Below are positions 1 through 10,153 of a stretch of 64,000 bases of DNA, in pieces. The notes under the pieces are model-generated. The model made no database searches, had not been told where the DNA came from, and worked only from the letters and a program-made list of their open reading frames with translations. Position numbers and translations under genes: made by a program. Every line of letters begins with the position of its first letter. Position 1 is the first letter of the stretch. Origin of the DNA: Bacillus siamensis KCTC 13613 (lineage in GTDB: Bacteria; Bacillota; Bacilli; Bacillales; Bacillaceae); the NCBI RefSeq assembly GCF_000262045.1, contig NZ_AJVF01000021.1:1-64000 (forward strand), in the 5' to 3' direction.

Positions 1-3000
1 CGTTCAGCTCGCCGTACGTCCATTTCGCGCCGTTGTATGCCACAGCCGGACGGTTCGCGTGGCCGGCGGCCGTTTCTTCAAAGAGACGGTGAACCGTTTT
101 GTCCCGCGGCACAGAGAGTGTTTTTCCATTCCATGCGTCAAGGAGGGCTTGTTTTTCTGTTTCATTCACCAATGAAAGCTCAGAAAGCTTCGCGGCCGGA
201 TTTTCCGCAGCGGCTTCTAACAGATGAAGCCAATAATGCTTCCACGTCTCTGCCGTTTCCGGTTTAAACAGTGCAGTGTTATATTCAAGCACAAACGTTA
301 AGCCTCCGTCTGTGTCATCAGCCGTCATCGTCAGATCAAACTTGGCTGTTTTTCTGTCAAACGGATGGTGCTTCAGCTCAATTCCTTCCATGACCAGATC
401 TTCAGCATTTGCGTTTTGCATGGAGAATACCGCATCGAACAGCGGATTTCGGCTCGTATCACGCTGCACCTCAATCTTTTGCAGAAGGTCCTCAAGCGGA
501 TAATCCTGCGCATCAAATGCACGTAAAGCGGTTTGTTTTACTTCTTCAAGATAATCTGTGAACGTTTTGTCCGCTTCCGGATACGACCGAAGCGCGAGTG
601 TATTCACAAACACACCGATGACGTTAGCGAGATCCGCATGTGACCGTCCCGCAACCGGAGAGCCGACAATGATGTCATGCTGTCCGCTCAATTTTGAGAG
701 AAAAGCGCTGTATGACGCCAGCAGCACCATGTACATGGTAGAATCCGTTTGTTTCGCAAGACTGCGAAGAGCCGACGTCTGTTCTTCAGTCAGTGAAAAG
801 ACCAGCTTGTCTCCTTCAAAGGTTTGCACAGCCGGACGGCTGTAATCAGCCGGCAGCGTCAATACCGGAAGCTCGCCGTTAAGCTCCCGAAGCCAATGCT
901 CCTCCTGCTTGCGGTACTGCTCTGATTGAATAAATTTCTGCTGCCATACCGCATAGTCTTTATAATGAATCCGCGGCTGCTCAAGCGTTTCGCCGCCATA
1001 CAGGCGGGACAGTTCATCTATCAGCACGCCGACTGAAGCGCCGTCCGAAATGATATGGTGCATGTCAAACAGCAGCAGGTGATCATGTTCAGCCAGCTTA
1101 ACCAGCCCCGTTCTGACGAGAGGAAGCTGATCCAGACGGAACGGCCGGATAAAGCTCTGAATAATTTGTCCAGCGTCTTCCTCAGAGGCTTCGTAATATT
1201 CCATGTCAATATCAGCTTCGGCCCATATACGCTGAACCGTTTCTCCATCCTTTATGTCAAACGTCGTTCTGAAGGCTTCATGGCGTTCTGTCAGCTGTTT
1301 CATGACAGATTTCAGCTTTTCTGCATCTAGCTTCCCTTTTAAGCGGAGCACAGACGGCATGTTATAGCTTGTTTCAGCGCCTTCCAGCTGCTGAAGCACG
1401 AACATCCGCTTCTGCGGTGAAGAAACCGGATACGTTTCCTGCACAGCCGCCGGTACGATGCTTTCAGCCGTCTTCCGCTCAGCGCCTTCAATCAGCTGCG
1501 TCAGTCCCGCAACCGTCGGAGAAGTGAACAGATCCTTTAATGTAAGCTGCACGCCGAATGTCTTCTGGATGAGAGCAAGCAGTTTCATTCCCGCTAACGA
1601 ATGGCCTCCGATCTCAAAGAACTGATCGTGCACGCCGACCCGCTCCATTTGCAGCACCTCAGCCCAAATATCCGCCAGTTTTTGTTCTGTTTCATTGCGC
1701 GGCGCCGTATATGACACAGCATTCGCTGCGGTCACATCAGGCATCGGCAGCGCCCGTCTGTCGATCTTCCCGTTTCCTGTAAGAGGCAGTTCATCCATTT
1801 GAATAAAGACGGCCGGAATCATATAAGCCGGAAGATCCTTCGCCGTATGCTCCCTCAGCTCCTGGGAAGAGATTTCTCGGAGGCCGACAAAATACGCGCA
1901 AAGAAGTTTGTCACCCGCTCCCTGGTCCACAGCGAGCACGATGCATTCCTGAATCAGGTCATGGCTTTGGATCTGGTGCTCAATTTCGCCAAGCTCAATC
2001 CGCTGGCCGCGGATTTTCACCTGATGGTCGATACGTCCGATAAACTCGATATCGCCATTCGGCAGCCATCTGGCCAAGTCGCCCGTTTTATACATCCGTT
2101 CCCCTTCCTTAAACGGATGCTTTACAAATTTTTCTTCCGTCAGTTCAGGACGGTTGTAATAGCCTTCCACGAGACCTTCCCCGCTGACGCACAGCTCGCC
2201 CGGGATACCTGCCGGCTGCATTCGTCCGGCCGTGTCCATGATGAAGATTTCCGTATTGCTGACCGGTTTTCCGATCGGAACAGAGAGCGTATCCTCTTCA
2301 ATCACATCCACCGGATGGTATGTCGCAAACACCGTGCTCTCAGACGGACCGTACATATGAAGCAGCTTTCCTTTTCCGACTGCCGCAAGCGCCTTTTTGA
2401 CATGCTCAACAGACGCCCTTTCGCCCCCGAACATGATTTTCCGAAGCGTCGTCAGACAGGACGGCTCCATATCAACAAGCAGGTGGAACAGGGCCGTCGT
2501 AATCATCAGAATGCTTACATTCTCCCGTTTGATCACGCGGGACAAACGGGTCATGTCCAGCACCGTATCTTTCGGGACGATCACAAGCTTTGCACCGTTT
2601 AACAGCGAACCGAACATATCAAACATAAAGGCGTCAAAGACGTAGTTTGACAGTCCGAGCACAGTATCTTCTTCAGAAACGGTCAAATAGTTCGTGTTCT
2701 TTACCGTCCGCAAAATGTTGGCATGTGTGACGATGTTTCCTTTCGGCGTTCCCGTCGTTCCTGATGTATAAGTGAGATTGGCAATCGTCTTGGAGTCAAA
2801 CGGCAATGCTGGATTATGAGAGTCCTTTTCATAGCTTTCCTCATCATCAGCAAGCACAATGACGCCTTGAAAACCGGCCTTTTCCGCAAGCGGCTTGAGG
2901 CTTTGCTGAGTCAGGAGCACATTCGCCCCGCTGTCGCGGAAGAAATGCTGAATCCGCTGAACCGGATGCTCAGGATCAATCGGCACATAGGCAGACCCCG

Positions 3001-6000
3001 CTTTTAACACAGCCATAATGGAAACAATCATGTCCATTGACCGTTCACATAAAACAGCCGCGGTTTTCCCGCCGCCTCCGACCGAAAGAATATGCCGCGC
3101 AAGCCTGTTGGCGCGTTCATTCAGCTGCTGATACGACAGGGTTTCCCCTTCGAACTGAAGAGCCGTCCGGTCAGGGTTCTTTCGGGCCTGTTCTTCAAAG
3201 ATCTGCACGATCGTTTGCTCTTTCGGGTACACTGTGCGTTCCGGATTGAACCGCTGTAATTGATTCAAAGCCTCCCGTTCAGAAAGCAGATCATATTCTC
3301 TGATTTTCGCATCCGGCTGAGCTGCCGCACTCTCCAGCAGGCGGACATAGTGCGCAAGCAGGCGATCCGCCGTCGAACGCTTAAACAGCTTCGTGCAATA
3401 ATCCAAATCGAGCGCAATGCCTTCCGCTGTTTCCCGGGCCTGCATTGTCAGATCGAATTTGGCGATATTGAAGTTGGTTTCATGAAGAGACAGCGTAAGA
3501 TTGCCGATTTCCGGAATTCCGTTCGAAGCATTTTGCAGACTGAACATCGTATCAAATATCGGATGCCTGCTCATATCCCGGGGCACATTCAGCTCCTCGG
3601 TCAGCCACTCAAACGGATAGTCCTGGTGAGAAAACGCGTCCAGCACCTGCTTGCGAACATGACCTAACAAGTCTGTAAATGTCTGATCCTGCTTCACGGA
3701 GCTTCGCAGCGCAAGCGTGTTGACGAACATCCCGATCAGTCCCTCGGTATCGGAATGATTTCTTCCCGCCGATGGTGTTCCCACGATGATGTCTTCCTGT
3801 CCTGAATATTTAGAAAGCAGCGTATAATATGCCGATAACAGCACCATATACAGGGTGGCTCCGTTTTTCCCGGCGAGCTTCTGCAGCCGGTCCCGCAGCT
3901 CTTTCGGCAGCTTGACTGATACGCGGTCACCTTCAAAGCTTTGCACCTGCGGCCGCGGGTAATCAGGGAGCAGCTGAAGCACCGGCAGTTCGCCGCTAAA
4001 GACTTCTTTCCAATACGCCCGCTCTTTCTTGTAGCCTTCTTCCGCCCGTTCCGCTTGCCAGACGGCGTAATCTTTATATTGAATATGCAAGTCAGGCAGC
4101 TGTTTTCCGCTATAGATCTCTGCCAGTTCCTTCAGCATGATGGAAATTGATACTCCGTCTGAAATCAGGTGATGCATATCAAACAGCAGCATATGGCGAT
4201 TGTGATCGAGCGTTTGCAGGCCGATTCTGAACAAAGGCGCCTCCGCCAGCTCAAAACGGCGCACAAAATCCTTCATTACCTGTTCATTCGTTCTCCCGCT
4301 CGCTTCGATCATTTCAATATGAAACGGAACATGCTCGTGAATCACCTGTCTCGGCGTGCCGTCCTCTGATTGAAACGATGTTCTGAGCGCTTCATGCCTG
4401 CTGATTAAGACAGAAAATGCACGCTCAAGTTTTTCACGGTCTAACGCGCCTTCGATAACGGCTGCTGCCGGCATGTTATACCCGACCCCCGCATCTTCAA
4501 ATTGGCTCGCGATATAGATGCGCTGCTGGGCGAGCGAAAGCGGATAGCTCGCCTGCTTCTCAGCCGGCTTAATCGCACTGTAATCCGGCCCTTCGTTTCG
4601 GCTTACCGCATAATCGGCAAGCGCCGCGATTGTCGGATGCTCAAACAAGTATTGCAGCGGGATTTCCACGCCCATTTGCTTATGAATTTTCGTCAAAAGC
4701 GTCATTGCCTTTAAGGAATGACCGCCAGACTCGAAGAAATGGTCATAAATACCCGCCTTGTCCATTCCGAGGACTTCCTGCCAGATGACGGCGAGCGTTT
4801 TCTCCGTCTCATTTCTCGGCGCCGCATACTCTGACGAACTGACAGCCTGCACATCAAGCGCGAACAGCTTTTTGCGGTCTGCCTTCCCGCTCGGCGTAAG
4901 CGGAATTTTGTCCGTTTTTGTAAAGTAAGCGGGCACCATGTAATCAGGAAGGTGTTTGGACACATACTCCCGGTACTCGGCAGGGTGAAACTCAGTTCCT
5001 TTTTCTTGAACGATATATGCGCAAACATCTAAGCTGCCCTGCTGATCCGGCCGTGCCAGTACGACGGCCTCCGCCGCGCCCGGAGCTTTTCTGAGCACCG
5101 TTTCAATTTCTCCCAGCTCAATACGGTAGCCGCGGACTTTCACTTGATCGTCTTCTCGGCCGATATATTCGATTGTTCCGTCCGGCAGCCAGCGCGCCAT
5201 ATCACCCGTGCGGTACATGCGGCCGCTCTCGTTAAACGGATCCTGCAAAAACTTCTCTGCGGTTAAATCCGGAAGATTTAAATAGCCGCGGCCTACACCG
5301 TCTCCCGCGATATACAGCTCACCGGCCGTGCCGTCGGGCTGAAGCCGTTTGTGCTTATCCAATATATACAGCCGGGCGTTGCCGAGCGGTTTTCCGATCG
5401 GAACGTACGCCGCCTGCTGATTCATTCCGTTATCTTGTGACACCTCATGCACGGACGCATCTACGCACGTTTCCGTCGGCCCGTAGACATTTGTCAGCCG
5501 CGGCACTTTGCCCGATTGATGAAAGAGCGCCATCAGCTGTTCAGCAACAGCGGCGGACAGGCCTTCTCCCCCAATGAGCATGTGGCGCAGTTCAATTCCG
5601 CTGACATCTCCCGCCGCAACCATCATCTGCAGATGCGCAGGCGTTCCGTCAGTGGCTTCAATCCGGTTTTGACGATAATAGTCCAGCAGTGAAGAGCCGT
5701 TTGTTACAGTTGTTTTCGGCACGATATAAAGCGTCTGACCTAAAAGAAGCGAGGCGAAAATCTGTTTAACGGACGCATCAAAATGAAACGGGGCCAAAAG
5801 CGCCATTCTTAATGTCTGTTCACCGCACTGATAAATCTCCTGCTGCAGTGATTGAACCAGGTGATGAACTTGCCGGTGTTCAATCATCACGCCTTTCGGC
5901 CGCCCAGTTGTACCGGACGTATAGATAATGTAAGCCAGCCGGTCTGATTGTGTGCAGACACCGTCAGCGGCTGTCTCATATTGAACGGCCTCATCAAAAT

Positions 6001-7732
6001 CAATCTGTTCGGCATTCGTTTCAGGCGCCTGTATTCCCGCCTCTGTCAGAACAGCCTTCGCTCCGCTGTCCTCCAAGATGTACTGAATCCGATCCGCCGG
6101 AAAGTCAGGATCAATCGGCACATATGCACCGCCCGCTTTCAAAATTCCCAATATTGCCGCAATAACACGGTCAGATCGGCCAAGCAGCACAGCGACAGGA
6201 GAATCGGCTGATATCCCGGCTTTAAGAAGGCGTCCGGCGATACGGCCTGACTGTTCATGCAATGTGCGATAGGACAATGTCCGGCCTTCATATACAACCG
6301 CGGGTTTGTCAGTCAGTGCCTTCGCTTTCTCTTCAAACAGCGCCGGAATCGTCATCTCCTTGCGATAAGCGACCGGATTGCCGGAGGCACGCTTCAGAAG
6401 CAGCTCTTTCTCGGATTCTGAAAGAAGAGCCAGCTCATCAATTACACGGTCAGGAGATGATATCGCATCTTCAATCAGCGTGATCAAACGTTCAGAAACA
6501 GAAGCAATTTCGTCCGCCTTAAATATGTCACTGCGATAGTCAAAATCAATCGTCAATTTCCCAGTGTCCCATCGTTCCTTCACGTGAATCGATATATCAT
6601 TTGTTCCGCTTCCGCTAAAGATCGGGTCTGTCAGGAAGGACAGATTCTCTTTTTTCTGCCACTGCATCACTTGATACTCCAAAGCCACCGTAAACAATCT
6701 GCTCAGCGAACTTTTTGAAGCACGCAAATCATTGACAAGCAGGTTATATGGATACTTTTGGTGGCGGAGAATTTTCATCAGATCCTTCATCCGGCCTTTG
6801 ACGAATTCCAAGAACGGCTGGCTTCCGTCAACGCTTGTCCGCACAGGCACCGTGGATACGAACATCCCGAGCATCTGCTTTTCTTTCGCATTCGTCCGGT
6901 TTCCCATAAACGTACCCGTGACGACATCATCCCGGCCTGTCACTTTGTAGAGATAAGCGATCAGAGCTGACTGGAACAAGGAAAGAACGCTGACTTTATG
7001 CTCCCCGCAAAATGTTTGAATCCGGCCGTACAGGTCATGAGGAATTTCTTGAGAAAACCGTTTCGCATCAAGACCCGCATCTGCCTGGCTCCGTTTTAAA
7101 GACACAAGCTCCGGTACGGTCTCAAACTGTCCGTTCCAAAAATCCCGATCCTTTTTAAACCGCTTCGACTGCACATATTCCTGCTCTGTCAGCACATGCT
7201 CGATAAAGGAAGGAATCTCCGCCTCGTTCTCACTTGCTCCGCCCGAAAGCTCCAAATAAATATCAGTAATCGTATTGCCCAGAATCGTCATGGAAATTCC
7301 GTCTGAAATAACGTGATGCACATTAACGTAGAACCAGACCTCATTTTCGCTGATGGTGTACACGGAAAAACGGAATAAATCCTGATCATATAACGCCAGA
7401 GGTTTGCTTGCCTCGTCACGTCCCCATTTTGACAGCTCTTCCGCAGAGCAGCCGGCTTGCCTGATGTCTGTATGCTCGATCGTCAGCGGATGGTATTCGC
7501 TCACATATTGAACGGGCTCTCCCTCATCATCAAGCCGAAGACGGATTCTCATCGACTCATGACGACGGACGAATTCCTGTATCGCTTTCTCAACGATATG
7601 AGCTTGTACGCCGTCCTCAGAAATGAGCTTTCCGAAACCCGCAAGATTTGAAATACTTGTGTTCGGATAGAATTTTTCTGTATACCAGATACGTTTTTGT
7701 GCATTTGTTAAAGGATAAAAAGTTATTTCCAT
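1..7732 (-). CDS. srfAA: Surfactin synthetase subunit A, partial (first 2577 residues)
   Basis: Non-ribosomal peptide synthetase that starts surfactin assembly (Glu, Leu, D-Leu). One open frame runs from ATG 7732, behind a GGGGAGG site, off the left edge. Order seen: a starter condensation domain (HHVISDG near residue 140) that would accept the beta-hydroxy acyl group; adenylation 1 (TSGTTGRPKG near 607); carrier 1 (GGHSL near 1006); condensation 2 (HHLISDG near 1190); adenylation 2 (TSGTTGTPKG near 1657; DAFMF fits the Leu code); carrier 2 (GGHSL near 2044); condensation 3 (HHIISDG near 2226); and the beginning of adenylation 3. Adenylation 1 has DASVK at the position where the Glu code begins. 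The family protein is about 3590 residues, so the end of module 3 and its epimerase lie outside. No frameshift seen. Confidence 0.97.
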   Translation of the reverse strand, partial: MEITFYPLTNAQKRIWYTEKFYPNTSISNLAGFGKLISEDGVQAHIVEKAIQEFVRRHESMRIRLRLDDEGEPVQYVSEYHPLTIEHTDIRQAGCSAEELSKWGRDEASKPLALYDQDLFRFSVYTISENEVWFYVNVHHVISDGISMTILGNTITDIYLELSGGASENEAEIPSFIEHVLTEQEYVQSKRFKKDRDFWNGQFETVPELVSLKRSQADAGLDAKRFSQEIPHDLYGRIQTFCGEHKVSVLSLFQSALIAYLYKVTGRDDVVTGTFMGNRTNAKEKQMLGMFVSTVPVRTSVDGSQPFLEFVKGRMKDLMKILRHQKYPYNLLVNDLRASKSSLSRLFTVALEYQVMQWQKKENLSFLTDPIFSGSGTNDISIHVKERWDTGKLTIDFDYRSDIFKADEIASVSERLITLIEDAISSPDRVIDELALLSESEKELLLKRASGNPVAYRKEMTIPALFEEKAKALTDKPAVVYEGRTLSYRTLHEQSGRIAGRLLKAGISADSPVAVLLGRSDRVIAAILGILKAGGAYVPIDPDFPADRIQYILEDSGAKAVLTEAGIQAPETNAEQIDFDEAVQYETAADGVCTQSDRLAYIIYTSGTTGRPKGVMIEHRQVHHLVQSLQQEIYQCGEQTLRMALLAPFHFDASVKQIFASLLLGQTLYIVPKTTVTNGSSLLDYYRQNRIEATDGTPAHLQMMVAAGDVSGIELRHMLIGGEGLSAAVAEQLMALFHQSGKVPRLTNVYGPTETCVDASVHEVSQDNGMNQQAAYVPIGKPLGNARLYILDKHKRLQPDGTAGELYIAGDGVGRGYLNLPDLTAEKFLQDPFNESGRMYRTGDMARWLPDGTIEYIGREDDQVKVRGYRIELGEIETVLRKAPGAAEAVVLARPDQQGSLDVCAYIVQEKGTEFHPAEYREYVSKHLPDYMVPAYFTKTDKIPLTPSGKADRKKLFALDVQAVSSSEYAAPRNETEKTLAVIWQEVLGMDKAGIYDHFFESGGHSLKAMTLLTKIHKQMGVEIPLQYLFEHPTIAALADYAVSRNEGPDYSAIKPAEKQASYPLSLAQQRIYIASQFEDAGVGYNMPAAAVIEGALDREKLERAFSVLISRHEALRTSFQSEDGTPRQVIHEHVPFHIEMIEASGRTNEQVMKDFVRRFELAEAPLFRIGLQTLDHNRHMLLFDMHHLISDGVSISIMLKELAEIYSGKQLPDLHIQYKDYAVWQAERAEEGYKKERAYWKEVFSGELPVLQLLPDYPRPQVQSFEGDRVSVKLPKELRDRLQKLAGKNGATLYMVLLSAYYTLLSKYSGQEDIIVGTPSAGRNHSDTEGLIGMFVNTLALRSSVKQDQTFTDLLGHVRKQVLDAFSHQDYPFEWLTEELNVPRDMSRHPIFDTMFSLQNASNGIPEIGNLTLSLHETNFNIAKFDLTMQARETAEGIALDLDYCTKLFKRSTADRLLAHYVRLLESAAAQPDAKIREYDLLSEREALNQLQRFNPERTVYPKEQTIVQIFEEQARKNPDRTALQFEGETLSYQQLNERANRLARHILSVGGGGKTAAVLCERSMDMIVSIMAVLKAGSAYVPIDPEHPVQRIQHFFRDSGANVLLTQQSLKPLAEKAGFQGVIVLADDEESYEKDSHNPALPFDSKTIANLTYTSGTTGTPKGNIVTHANILRTVKNTNYLTVSEEDTVLGLSNYVFDAFMFDMFGSLLNGAKLVIVPKDTVLDMTRLSRVIKRENVSILMITTALFHLLVDMEPSCLTTLRKIMFGGERASVEHVKKALAAVGKGKLLHMYGPSESTVFATYHPVDVIEEDTLSVPIGKPVSNTEIFIMDTAGRMQPAGIPGELCVSGEGLVEGYYNRPELTEEKFVKHPFKEGERMYKTGDLARWLPNGDIEFIGRIDHQVKIRGQRIELGEIEHQIQSHDLIQECIVLAVDQGAGDKLLCAYFVGLREISSQELREHTAKDLPAYMIPAVFIQMDELPLTGNGKIDRRALPMPDVTAANAVSYTAPRNETEQKLADIWAEVLQMERVGVHDQFFEIGGHSLAGMKLLALIQKTFGVQLTLKDLFTSPTVAGLTQLIEGAERKTAESIVPAAVQETYPVSSPQKRMFVLQQLEGAETSYNMPSVLRLKGKLDAEKLKSVMKQLTERHEAFRTTFDIKDGETVQRIWAEADIDMEYYEASEEDAGQIIQSFIRPFRLDQLPLVRTGLVKLAEHDHLLLFDMHHIISDGASVGVLIDELSRLYGGETLEQPRIHYKDYAVWQQKFIQSEQYRKQEEHWLRELNGELPVLTLPADYSRPAVQTFEGDKLVFSLTEEQTSALRSLAKQTDSTMYMVLLASYSAFLSKLSGQHDIIVGSPVAGRSHADLANVIGVFVNTLALRSYPEADKTFTDYLEEVKQTALRAFDAQDYPLEDLLQKIEVQRDTSRNPLFDAVFSMQNANAEDLVMEGIELKHHPFDRKTAKFDLTMTADDTDGGLTFVLEYNTALFKPETAETWKHYWLHLLEAAAENPAAKLSELSLVNETEKQALLDAWNGKTLSVPRDKTVHRLFEETAAGHANRPAVAYNGAKWTYGELN

Positions 7733-7976
7733 ATGTGTGCGCCTCCCCTTTTTAAGATAAATTTGTCAGTTCTCCCTTAGAAACAGCCTCCCTCAATGTC
7801 CCTAACTCATTATCAAGCCAAAAGAACCACTTACCTCCAAAACGATCCCTATTTAATCACCGCCGAAATCCGCAATCCATTCACCCGCACAGTCCGAAAT
7901 TCGGCTCAAATTTATGAGAAATCAAGACAAGAATCCAATGTTTGTAAGCAACAGGGTTTACCTATTTCTTCATGAA
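7733..7976 (-). promoter_or_regulatory. srfA leader and sigma-A promoter
   Basis: Upstream of srfAA on the minus strand there is a TTCATA -35 (8006-8011) and a GATATA -10 (7983-7988), 17 bp apart, giving a start near 7976 and a leader of about 244 nt. The layout matches the srfA promoter as I remember it from B. subtilis: a weak -35 that needs activation by phosphorylated ComA. No ORF with a convincing ribosome binding site was seen in the leader. Confidence 0.6.
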
Positions 7977-8050
7977 TTACTATATATCTACTTACGTTCA
8001 CTTTATATGAAATTATTGTTTTTATCACCGAAAAATGGGTGAAAAGTTTC

Positions 8051-8066
8051 ATGCGGCACACCGAAA
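8051..8066 (-). promoter_or_regulatory. ComA box, promoter-proximal (imperfect)
   Basis: The plus strand reads ATGCGGCACACCGAAA, an imperfect match to the ComA dyad TTGCGG-N4-CCGCAA. It is centred about 82 bp upstream of the inferred srfA start and 43 bp (four helical turns) from the distal box, the arrangement expected for two cooperating ComA dimers. Confidence 0.7.
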
Positions 8067-8093
8067 AAAATTCCGACAATTCCAGAGGGTATT

Positions 8094-8109
8094 TTGCGGC
8101 ATCCCGCAA
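8094..8109 (-). promoter_or_regulatory. ComA box, distal (perfect)
   Basis: TTGCGGCATCCCGCAA is a perfect dyad with 6-bp arms and matches the ComA consensus exactly. With the proximal box it places surfactin synthesis under quorum sensing through ComX-ComP-ComA. Confidence 0.88.
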
Positions 8110-8290
8110 TTTATTTTCAAAAATATTATTTATGTAAAATTAAAAATCTTTAAACTATAGTATAAATCTTTCGAATATCCAGTTATGGCAGAATGAAAAT
8201 AGTTTTCATATATTAGCTGACGGGGAAAAAACAGCGCAAGAACCGAAACAGGAGATTTAATCGTTCGCAATATGATTTCATTAAACCGCG
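8110..8290. other. AT-rich intergenic stretch upstream of srfA
   Basis: Between the distal ComA box and the hxlR terminator. It is AT-rich, with no ORF that has both a ribosome binding site and family resemblance. It could hold binding sites for other srfA regulators such as CodY or AbrB, whose loose consensus cannot be called by eye. Confidence 0.5.
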
Positions 8291-8323
8291 CAAAAAAAAG
8301 CGCCCTATTTTCCATAGAGCGCT
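8291..8323 (-). terminator. hxlR terminator
   Basis: A 10-bp stem with one mismatch (8299-8308 with 8314-8323) directly follows the hxlR stop. On the minus strand it is followed by a run of eight T, a typical intrinsic terminator. Confidence 0.85.
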
Positions 8324-8686
8324 TCAAAAAGATTCCTTTATTGCAGTTTTATCAATGTTGATTAATTCCATATATTCTTTTCCCCACTTATACATAGCAT
8401 CCAAAATCGGCATAAGGGTCTCTCCTTGCTCCGTTAATGAGTACTCCACTTTCGGGGGAACAACAGGGTAAACTTCCCTGTGAACGATCAGATCCTGCTC
8501 CAGCTCCCTGAGCTGATTCACAAGAATTTTGTGCGTAATATCAGGAATTAAAGCTTTCAGCTCATTAAATCGTTTTGTCCCTTCTTTTCCCAAGTGCCAC
8601 ATAATCAGCATTTTCCACTTCCCGCCTATCACGGCAAGCGTCAATTCCTTTTCGCAATTAAACGTTTTCTTATCCATTCGGCTCAC
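8324..8686 (-). CDS. hxlR: HxlR, activator of the formaldehyde-fixing hxlAB operon
   Basis: A 120-residue winged-helix protein, founder of the HxlR (MarR-like) family. It activates the divergent hxlAB genes in response to formaldehyde. The N-terminal half has the family signature, with a conserved Cys at residue 11 (FNCEKE) and GGKWKMLI before the recognition helix. The start is GTG 8686, eight bases after GGAAGGAG. A start at the in-frame ATG 8677 is possible but worse placed. The 232-bp gap to hxlA carries the divergent promoters. Confidence 0.93.
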   Translation of the reverse strand: MSRMDKKTFNCEKELTLAVIGGKWKMLIMWHLGKEGTKRFNELKALIPDITHKILVNQLRELEQDLIVHREVYPVVPPKVEYSLTEQGETLMPILDAMYKWGKEYMELINIDKTAIKESF

Positions 8687-8846
8687 GGGCTATTCTCCTT
8701 CCTCTCACTTTTCGTACGTTGATCATCTATAAACACTTGCTTACTTTTTCACAGAGCTTTCATCCATTTATACTACCACGCAGTTTTGCTGAGACAAAAC
8801 ACATTGCCTGCGGGGGACAGTATCCTCAAAGTAACTATTAGACTTT

Positions 8847-8860
8847 AAAGTGCGTACTTT
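8847..8860. promoter_or_regulatory. Candidate HxlR operator upstream of hxlA
   Basis: AAAGTGCGTACTTT is a dyad with 5-bp arms and a 4-bp centre, 59 bp upstream of the hxlA start in the hxlR-hxlA gap. HxlR is known to bind upstream of hxlA. Assigning this dyad to it is inference. Confidence 0.35.
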
Positions 8861-8918
8861 TCAACATGCAGGGCACTCTATAGAATGTAGATACATTAAG
8901 AAGAGGAGTGAATATACA

Positions 8919-9554
8919 GTGGAATTACAGCTGGCATTAGACTTAGTGAATATCCCTGAAGCAATTGAACTTGTGAAAGAGGTCGAACAATATATAGATG
9001 TTGTAGAAATCGGCACTCCCGTCGTCATTAATGAAGGACTGAAAGCCGTGCAGGAAATGAAAACAGCCTTTCCTCACCTGAAAGTGCTTGCCGATCTTAA
9101 AATCATGGATGCAGGCGGTTACGAGATTATGAAAGCGGCAGAAGCAGGCGCCGACATCATCACCGTTTTAGGGGCGACAGATGATTCGACGATCAAAGGA
9201 GCGGTTGCCGAAGCAAAAAAACAGCAGAAAAAAATCCTCGTCGATATGATCAACGTAAAAGACCTTGAAACACGGGCAAAAGAAATTGACCAACTCGGTG
9301 TTGATTATATTTGTGTCCACACAGGTTATGATCTTCAAGCAGAAGGAAAAAATTCATTCGAGGAACTGACGGCGATTAAAAAAGCAGTCAAGAGCGCTAA
9401 AACCGCAATTGCCGGAGGCATTAAACTTGATACGCTTCCTGAAGCCATCAAACAAAACCCAGATTTAATCATTGTCGGCGGAGGCATTACGGGAGCTGAC
9501 AATAAAGCGGATACTGCTTCTAAAATGAAACAGCTGATCACACAAGGATCATGA
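8919..9554 (+). CDS. hxlA: 3-hexulose-6-phosphate synthase
   Basis: Aldol-condenses formaldehyde with ribulose 5-phosphate to give hexulose 6-phosphate, the first step of the ribulose monophosphate route, which here detoxifies formaldehyde. A 211-residue orotidine decarboxylase-like TIM barrel. The metal and phosphate motifs are ALDLV at the N terminus, VLADLKIMDAG near 70 and the phosphate loop IVGGGIT near the C terminus. The start is GTG 8919, eight bases after GAGGAGTG, which gives the family's usual length. The stop overlaps the hxlB start by 4 bp (ATGA), so the two are translationally coupled. Confidence 0.95.
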   Translation: MELQLALDLVNIPEAIELVKEVEQYIDVVEIGTPVVINEGLKAVQEMKTAFPHLKVLADLKIMDAGGYEIMKAAEAGADIITVLGATDDSTIKGAVAEAKKQQKKILVDMINVKDLETRAKEIDQLGVDYICVHTGYDLQAEGKNSFEELTAIKKAVKSAKTAIAGGIKLDTLPEAIKQNPDLIIVGGGITGADNKADTASKMKQLITQGS

Positions 9555-10108
9555 AAACGACGGAATACTTACATGAAATCCTAAATGAATTATCCCGTAC
9601 TGCAGCGTTAATAGCCGACAATGAAGCTGACAAGCTTGCGGATCAGATTTTAGCTGCAGATCAGATCTTCACGTCCGGAGCGGGCCGTTCTGGTTTTATG
9701 GCTAAAGCGTTCGCCATGAGGATGATGCATATCGGGCTGAACGCTTACATCGTCGGTGAGACGCTTGCCCCTCCCCTCAAAGAAGGCGGTCTCGTCATCA
9801 TCGGCTCAGGCTCAGGCGAAACAAAAAGCCTGCTTCATACCGCTGAAAAAGCCAAAAGCCTTAATGGCACCATCACTGCATTAACGATTAATCCTGACTC
9901 GAGTCTCGGCAGACTTGCGGATCTTACGATAACGATTCCCGGCTCTCCTAAGGATGAGACCGGCGGAGACAGAAAGACGATTCAGCCGATGGGCTCTTTA
10001 TTTGAACAGACTCTCCTGCTGTTTTACGATGCGGTTATTCTAAAAATCATGGAGAAAAAAGAACTGAATTCGGCAGACATGTTTGCAAATCATGCAAATC
10101 TGGAATGA
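9551..10108 (+). CDS. hxlB: 6-phospho-3-hexuloisomerase
   Basis: Converts hexulose 6-phosphate to fructose 6-phosphate, completing formaldehyde assimilation after HxlA. A 185-residue SIS-domain isomerase: the phosphosugar-binding GAGRSGF lies near residue 43 and the second conserved strand IIGSGSGETKS near 83. It begins at ATG 9551 inside the hxlA stop, so it is co-expressed and controlled by HxlR. Confidence 0.95.
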   Translation: MKTTEYLHEILNELSRTAALIADNEADKLADQILAADQIFTSGAGRSGFMAKAFAMRMMHIGLNAYIVGETLAPPLKEGGLVIIGSGSGETKSLLHTAEKAKSLNGTITALTINPDSSLGRLADLTITIPGSPKDETGGDRKTIQPMGSLFEQTLLLFYDAVILKIMEKKELNSADMFANHANLE

Positions 10109-10114
10109 TATACT

Positions 10115-10147
10115 GGCGGCCTTCTTATCAGATGGCCGTCTTTTTAT
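10115..10147 (+). terminator. hxlAB terminator
   Basis: A 7-bp GC-rich stem (10115-10121 with 10134-10140, one G-U pair) followed by TTTTTAT, six bases after the hxlB stop. Confidence 0.75.
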
Positions 10148-10153
10148 CGTCCT

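Noticed and set aside
1799-2602. 267-codon open frame on the plus strand
   Set aside because: It lies wholly antisense to srfAA, has no ribosome binding site or family resemblance, and follows from codon use of the real gene.
8130-8327. 65-codon minus-strand frame upstream of srfAA
   Set aside because: It spans the hxlR terminator and end of hxlR, has no ribosome binding site and no resemblance.
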